DNA of 17,876 nucleotides from Reyranella sp. (GTDB lineage Bacteria; Pseudomonadota; Alphaproteobacteria; Reyranellales; Reyranellaceae): contig JAUXST010000251.1 of the NCBI GenBank assembly GCA_030679805.1, positions 1-17,876 on the forward strand, given 5' to 3'. Under the pieces are notes generated by a model. The model was given only the letters and a program-made list of their open reading frames with translations. It was not told where the DNA came from and did no database searches. The stretch's first letter is position 1, and every line of letters begins with the position of its first letter. Positions 13,829-17,876 of the stretch are shown piece after piece. The position numbers and the translations under genes were made by a program.

Positions 13829-14972
13829 GAACAACGTAGCCCACCAGCGCCGACAGGAGCGAACCTGCCAGGACGCCCAGCCGGACCTGCGATTCGTGCG
13901 CCGCGTCGGCGAAGGCCAGCGTGCCGATGAACAGGCTCATGGTGAAGCCGATGCCGCCCAGGATCGCCACGCCGTAGAGGCGGCGCCAGTTGGCGCCCGC
14001 CGGCATGGCGGCAAACCCGAGCGCGATGAGCAGCCCCGCCCCCAGCATGATGCCGGCCTGCTTGCCGAAGAAAAGCCCGGCCATGATGCCGAGCGGCACG
14101 CGCTCGACGAGGCTGGCGAGCGACAGATGGGCGAGCGAGAGGCCCGCGTTGGCGAAGGCGAACACCGGCATGATGAACCACGCCGACCACGGCTTCAGGG
14201 TATGTTCGAGGTGGATGGCCGGTCGCGCCGCGTCATCTTCGCCGACCGACTTGAGCGGAATGAACATGGCGAGCACGACGCCCGACAGCGTGGCATGCAC
14301 CCCCGACTTCAAGACCGACACCCAGAGCACGGCACCGATCAGCATAAAGGGGCCGAGCCGGCGCACCCCAGCCCGATTGAGAATTGCCAGCGCCACGATG
14401 CAGGCACCCGCCACCGCCATTGCCTCGAACGAGAGATGGCCGGTGTAAAAGACGGCGATGATGAGGATGGCGCCGAGATCGTCGACGATCGCCAAGGTCG
14501 TCAGAAAGACTTTCAGCGCGAGCGGCACGCGGCTGCCGAGGACCGCCAGGACGCCCAGCGAGAAGGCGATGTCGGTTGCCGCCGGGATTGCCCAGCCGTG
14601 CAGGGCCACCGGGTCGCGCCAGTTGAAGGCGGCATAGATCAGGCCAGGCACGATCATGCCGCCCAGGGCGCCGGCGATCGGCAGCGCGACCTGCGAGGGG
14701 CGCGACAACTCGCCCTCGACGACCTCGCGCTTGATCTCGAGGCCGACCAGCAGGAAAAACAACGCCATCAGGCCGTCATTGATCCACAGCAGCAGCGGCT
14801 TGGAGAGGCCGATGGGACCGTAGGCGATGGTGAGCTTGTCCTGGAGCAGCCCGTGGATCACGGGCTCGAGGGCCGAGTTGGCCAGCACGAGTGCAAGCAC
14901 GGCCGCGGCCAACAGCGGCAGGGCGGATGCCGCTTCGCTGTCGATAAAGGCCTTCAGCCGGTTCACGGGCAC
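13803..14972 (-). CDS. nhaA: Na+/H+ antiporter NhaA
   Basis: Inner-membrane antiporter that exports Na+ (or Li+) in exchange for two protons, for pH and salt balance. From the GTG at 14972 it is 389 residues (E. coli 388) with about 12 membrane segments. The ion-site aspartates are in place: D134 in IPAATDIAFSLG and D164-D165 in LAIVDDLGAI, matching E. coli D133, D163 and D164. Other family blocks are WINDGLMALFFLLVGLEIKRE and GGIGFTMSLFIGTLAF. GGGAG lies 7 bases before this GTG. A second GTG at 14966 overlaps the stop of a tiny out-of-frame ORF. The open frame to 14993 (TTG) lacks support and enters the terminator of the upstream gene. The 3' end overlaps the convergent gene by 26 bases. Confidence 0.95.
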   Translation of the reverse strand: MPVNRLKAFIDSEAASALPLLAAAVLALVLANSALEPVIHGLLQDKLTIAYGPIGLSKPLLLWINDGLMALFFLLVGLEIKREVVEGELSRPSQVALPIAGALGGMIVPGLIYAAFNWRDPVALHGWAIPAATDIAFSLGVLAVLGSRVPLALKVFLTTLAIVDDLGAILIIAVFYTGHLSFEAMAVAGACIVALAILNRAGVRRLGPFMLIGAVLWVSVLKSGVHATLSGVVLAMFIPLKSVGEDDAARPAIHLEHTLKPWSAWFIMPVFAFANAGLSLAHLSLASLVERVPLGIMAGLFFGKQAGIMLGAGLLIALGFAAMPAGANWRRLYGVAILGGIGFTMSLFIGTLAFADAAHESQVRLGVLAGSLLSALVGYVVLRFAPREK

Positions 14973-14991
14973 ATCATGGCTCCCACACAGC

Positions 14992-15020
14992 AAAACGCCC
15001 GGGCCTTTCGACCCGGGCGT
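14992..15020 (-). terminator. Rho-independent terminator of the BAX-inhibitor-1 gene
   Basis: On the minus strand ACGCCCGGG and CCCGGGCGT form a perfect 9-bp stem with an 8-base loop, followed by TTTT. It lies 23 bases after the BI-1 stop and just before the nhaA ribosome-binding site, so nhaA must use its own promoter or read-through. Confidence 0.85.
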
Positions 15021-15042
15021 CTCGTTGAAAATCAGATCCCGG

Positions 15043-15801
15043 TTAGTCCCGCGACTGTCCGAGGAAGCTCATCAGGAACTGGAACAGGTTTACGAAGTCG
15101 AGATAGAGGCTGAGCGCGCCGAAGATCGCGATCTTCTCGGCCATCTCGGTGCCCCAGGCATCCGCATACTGCTCCTTGATCTTCTGGGTGTCGTAGGCGA
15201 TCAGGCCCGAGAAGATCAGCACGCCAGCGGCGGAGATGATGAAGCTCATCGTACCCGACGGCCAGATCATGTTGACGATACCGGCCAGGATAAGACCGAC
15301 GACGCCCATGAACAGGAACTTACCCATGGCCGTAAGGTCCTTCTTGGTCGTGTAGCCGTAGAGGCTGAGCGCGCCGAAGGCGGCGGCCGTCACGAAGAAG
15401 GTACGAGCGACCGAAGCACCGGTGTAGCGGAACAGCACCAGCGACAGGCTAACGCCCATCAGCGCCGTGACCGCCCAGTAGACCGCCTGGATCGATCCGA
15501 CGCTCATCTTGGCGGCGCGGAACGAGACCAGCAGCAACAGGCCTAGCGGCGCCAGAATGGCGACCCAGCCCAACGCGTTCAGACCGACCGGAACGATCGA
15601 GCCGCCAGGCGTCCTGCCCATCTGGAAGAAAATGTTCTGCAGCCCTTCGTAGTTGAACAGGGCAAAGGCCACGATGCCCGACAGTGCGAGCCCCGAAGCC
15701 ATGTAGTTGTAAACGCGCACCATATGGGCGCGCAGACCGACATCGAACGTCGCCTGGTCGGCGATGGTGCCGGCGCGGTTGAAGGTGTCGAAGTTCGCCA
15801 T
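15043..15801 (-). CDS. BAX inhibitor-1 (YccA/YetJ) family membrane protein
   Basis: A 252-residue polytopic inner-membrane protein of the TMBIM/BI-1 family. Bacterial members include YccA, which interacts with FtsH, and YetJ, a pH-sensitive calcium leak channel. About seven membrane segments are visible, starting near residue 32 (YNYMASGLALSGIVAFALF) and ending with the short seventh helix (FGALSLYLDFVNLFQFLMSF). The family signature ISAAGVLIFSGLIAYDTQKI carries the aspartate of the di-aspartyl pH sensor, with the second one in YLDFVN. The N-terminal 27 residues are cytoplasmic (FNRAGTIADQATFDVGLRAHMVRVYNYM is typical of alpha members). GGAGG lies 11 bases before the ATG. It has its own terminator downstream and a palindrome upstream. 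Confidence 0.93.
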   Translation of the reverse strand: MANFDTFNRAGTIADQATFDVGLRAHMVRVYNYMASGLALSGIVAFALFNYEGLQNIFFQMGRTPGGSIVPVGLNALGWVAILAPLGLLLLVSFRAAKMSVGSIQAVYWAVTALMGVSLSLVLFRYTGASVARTFFVTAAAFGALSLYGYTTKKDLTAMGKFLFMGVVGLILAGIVNMIWPSGTMSFIISAAGVLIFSGLIAYDTQKIKEQYADAWGTEMAEKIAIFGALSLYLDFVNLFQFLMSFLGQSRD

Positions 15802-15851
15802 TTTTGTTCAAGCCTCCAAGGGGGCCTCATTGCCGAGCCCCTCCGATAAGC

Positions 15852-15880
15852 AATTTGGTCACTCAGCCCGAGTGAATCAA
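15852..15880 (-). promoter_or_regulatory. Candidate BI-1 gene promoter with a spacer palindrome
   Basis: On the minus strand TTGATT (15880-15875) and CAAATT (15857-15852) are 17 bp apart. The spacer carries TCACTC-GGGCT-GAGTGA (15875-15859), a 6-bp inverted repeat well placed for a repressor to block the promoter. The -10 is weak, so this is a candidate only. Confidence 0.35.
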
Positions 15881-15937
15881 TAGCGATAAGGCCTTGATTT
15901 ATTGCGTTTTGCTTTCACGGACGGGGCCAATTTCGTT

Positions 15938-17876
15938 TCATTCATTGCGAAGCAGGGCGAGCGGACGCTGGCGCAGCGCCGCCAGGGTCCCGGCCAGGCC
16001 GAACGCCAGAGTGAGCGCCATGGCGCCCAGCGCGACACCCACCGCGACCGCCGGCAGGAAGGTCCAGTCGAGGCCCATCAGTCGGTTGACCACCAGCCAG
16101 GCGCCCAACGTGCCGACGCCCAGCGCCGCCAGCGCCGTGGCGAGGCCGAGGAAGGCGAATTCCCAGGCAAAGATTCCGGCAATGCGCGCCCGCGTCGCCC
16201 CCAACACCTTCATCACCACCGCCTCGTGCACCCTCCGCCGCTGGGTCGCCAGCATGGCGCCGGCCAGCACCAGGACGCCGGCCAGGATGCTGAGAAAACC
16301 GATGACCCGGCTCGCCAACCCGATGTTGCCGAGCACGCCTGTCGCCGTCTCGATGGCGTCGCGGATGCGGACCACGGTGACGTTGGGGAACTGGTCGGTG
16401 ACGGTCTTGAAGATCGCTTCCTCCGCCTCGGGAGTCGATTTCACGGTCGCCAGGAAAGTGTGCGGAGCGCGGTCGAGCGTCCCGGGCGAGTAGACGAAGA
16501 CGAAATTGATAGCGAGCGTCGTCCATTCGATGTGGCGGAGCGAGGCGATCTTCGCCTCGATGTCGCGCCCCAGGACGTTCACGGTGATGGTGTCGCCGAG
16601 GCCAAGGCCGAGCGCCTTGGCCAGCGCCTCGTCGAAGGAGATCAGTTGCGGGCCGCGATAGTCGGGCGGCCACCATTCGCCGGCGACGATCCTGGAACCC
16701 TCCGGCGGCGTGGCGGCATAGGTGATGCCGCGATCGCCCTCGACCGCCCAGCGCGCCTCGGACGGCACCGCCACCTCGGCCACCGGCTTGCCGCCGATCT
16801 TGACGATGCGCCCGCGCAGCGACGGCACCTTGTCGAGCGCGCCGGCGCCCGGCACGGCGGCAATCGCCTTCTCGAAGGCCGGCATCTGCGTCGACTGGAT
16901 ATCGACGAAGAAGAAGGCCGGCGCATCGCTCGGGATGCGGCGCATGAGCTGTTCGCGCAGATTGCCCTCGATCAGCGCCGTCGCCACCAGCACCGTGAGG
17001 CCGAGCCCCAACGACAGCATGACGATGGGTGTCGGCGCCCCGGGACGATGGAGATTGGCCAGCGCCAACCTGAGGCCGGCGAGCCTGGGTTTGCCGGCGC
17101 GCGCCGCCGCCGCCATGACCAGCCGCGCCAACAATGGAAAGGCGATGAAGGCGCCGACCGCACCCAGCACGAACCACGCCGCGATGCGGCGGCTATCGGC
17201 CGTGAACACGGTGAACGACGCCAGCATCACGGCCACCGCGCCGATCGCCAGCGCGTCGCGCCAGCCGAGCCGCCCCTGCCCGACCACGGCGCCGCGCATC
17301 AGCGTGGCGGCGGGCACTCGCCTGGCGCGCATCAGCGGCACCAGGGCAAACAGCAGCGAGACGAGCAGCCCGAAGACCGCCGCGATGGCCAACGGCCGGA
17401 AATAGACTCCGACCCGGGCGCGTACCGGCAATAGCTCCGCCGTCAAGGTCTGAGCCAGGAACGGCAGCGCCGCGCCCACGGCGACGCCGATCGCAACGCC
17501 GAGCAGCGCGAGCGCCGCGAGCTGGAGGAAATAGGTGGCGAAGACCAGCCGCTCCGGCGCGCCCAGGCATTTCAGAGTGGCGATGGTGTGCAGCCGGCCG
17601 GCCAGGAAGCTCGAGATCGCGTTGCCGACGCCCACGCCCCCCACCAGCAGCGACGCGAGGCCGATCAGGCCGATGAACTGTGTCAGCCGGTCGAGCCAGC
17701 TGCGGATGCCGCCGCCGGCATCGGCGAGGCCCCGGAGCCGCCAGCCGACGTCCGGATAACGACTCTTGAGCGCTTCGAGGGTGGCCACGTCGGAGGCGCC
17801 CGGCGCCAGCCGCAGGCGGTACTCCCAGTTGAGCAGGCTGCCCGGCTGCACCAGGCCCGATTCGATCACCGCCTCG
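15938..17876 (-). CDS. FtsX-like ABC transporter permease, C-terminal part (YbbP-like)
   Basis: The frame is open through the window end, with codons for E-A before the first in-window GTG, so this is the last 645 residues of a longer protein (YbbP-type permeases are about 800-850). Two FtsX-type modules are seen: LIGLASLLVGGVGVGNAISSF with IATLKCLGAPERLV at about 65-110, and VIGFLSILAGVLVLAGAMLA with AVVMKVLGATRARI near 525-575; LK/MK-x-LGA is the coupling-helix motif repeated in each. Between them lie two extra membrane pairs and a periplasmic domain (about 300-520). This is the layout of YbbP, which pairs with ATPase YbbA; the ATPase should lie upstream, beyond the window. Substrate is unknown; an export or lipoprotein-related role is family-based only. 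Partial gene, stop at 15938. Confidence 0.88.
   Translation of the reverse strand, partial: EAVIESGLVQPGSLLNWEYRLRLAPGASDVATLEALKSRYPDVGWRLRGLADAGGGIRSWLDRLTQFIGLIGLASLLVGGVGVGNAISSFLAGRLHTIATLKCLGAPERLVFATYFLQLAALALLGVAIGVAVGAALPFLAQTLTAELLPVRARVGVYFRPLAIAAVFGLLVSLLFALVPLMRARRVPAATLMRGAVVGQGRLGWRDALAIGAVAVMLASFTVFTADSRRIAAWFVLGAVGAFIAFPLLARLVMAAAARAGKPRLAGLRLALANLHRPGAPTPIVMLSLGLGLTVLVATALIEGNLREQLMRRIPSDAPAFFFVDIQSTQMPAFEKAIAAVPGAGALDKVPSLRGRIVKIGGKPVAEVAVPSEARWAVEGDRGITYAATPPEGSRIVAGEWWPPDYRGPQLISFDEALAKALGLGLGDTITVNVLGRDIEAKIASLRHIEWTTLAINFVFVYSPGTLDRAPHTFLATVKSTPEAEEAIFKTVTDQFPNVTVVRIRDAIETATGVLGNIGLASRVIGFLSILAGVLVLAGAMLATQRRRVHEAVVMKVLGATRARIAGIFAWEFAFLGLATALAALGVGTLGAWLVVNRLMGLDWTFLPAVAVGVALGAMALTLAFGLAGTLAALRQRPLALLRNE

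Noticed and set aside
15902..17434. 510-codon plus-strand frame opposite the permease
   Set aside because: His/Arg/Gln-rich antisense frame without domain character; the minus-strand frame is a typical FtsX permease.
1..17876. CRISPR arrays, insertion sequences, phage or defence genes
   Set aside because: No regularly spaced repeats, transposases, integrases or target-site duplications were seen on either strand.

Overview
The window reads as a core chromosomal segment of a high-GC alphaproteobacterium. The strongest taxonomic signals are a circularly permuted (two-piece) alpha-type tmRNA gene, an alphaproteobacterial-type SspB with a C-terminal ClpX-binding tail, and small lineage-typical DUF6481 and DUF4169 proteins. 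A Rhodospirillales/Hyphomicrobiales relative (Reyranella- or Bradyrhizobium-like) would fit, but the genus cannot be fixed from sequence alone. I see no phage, transposon, CRISPR or defence genes.

Layout. (1) 72-1712, minus: thyX (flavin-dependent thymidylate synthase) followed 10 bases later by a GNAT acetyltransferase, closed by an intrinsic terminator. (2) 1713-2766, plus: ssrA (tmRNA) diverges from thyX and is followed by sspB, so the RNA that writes the degradation tag and the adaptor that delivers tagged proteins to ClpXP sit side by side. (3) 2845-4461, plus: class I [4Fe-4S] fumarase, then a 26-bp-arm inverted repeat that also closes a possible 41-residue membrane peptide gene on the minus strand. 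(4) 4828-5505, plus: a two-module VOC/glyoxalase-fold protein, convergent with (5) 5522-7747, minus: typA (ribosome-associated GTPase) plus a DUF6481 gene. (6) 7853-8086, plus: ribbon-helix-helix protein, divergent from typA. (7) 8089-12171, minus: a 1075-residue AsmA-family protein and a nitroreductase in tight succession. (8) 12240-12425, plus: DUF4169 protein. (9) 12453-12959, minus: HxlR regulator, divergent from (10) 13031-13828, plus: an unrecognised 265-residue protein with weak 2H-phosphoesterase-like features. (11) 13803-15801, minus: nhaA Na+/H+ antiporter and a BAX-inhibitor-1 family membrane protein separated by an intrinsic terminator. (12) 15938 to the window end, minus: the C-terminal 645 residues of a large FtsX-like ABC permease whose N-terminus lies outside.

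The most coherent functional module is ssrA-sspB (ribosome rescue, tagging and ClpXP delivery). The most notable structural items are the permuted tmRNA with tag ANDNTVTLAAAA, the thyX/ssrA face-to-face promoters, the large palindrome after the fumarase, and several genes (HxlR, VOC, ribbon-helix-helix) whose putative -10 boxes lie 6-8 bases before the start codon with no Shine-Dalgarno, suggesting leaderless mRNAs. I found no clear evidence of a wholly new multi-gene system here.
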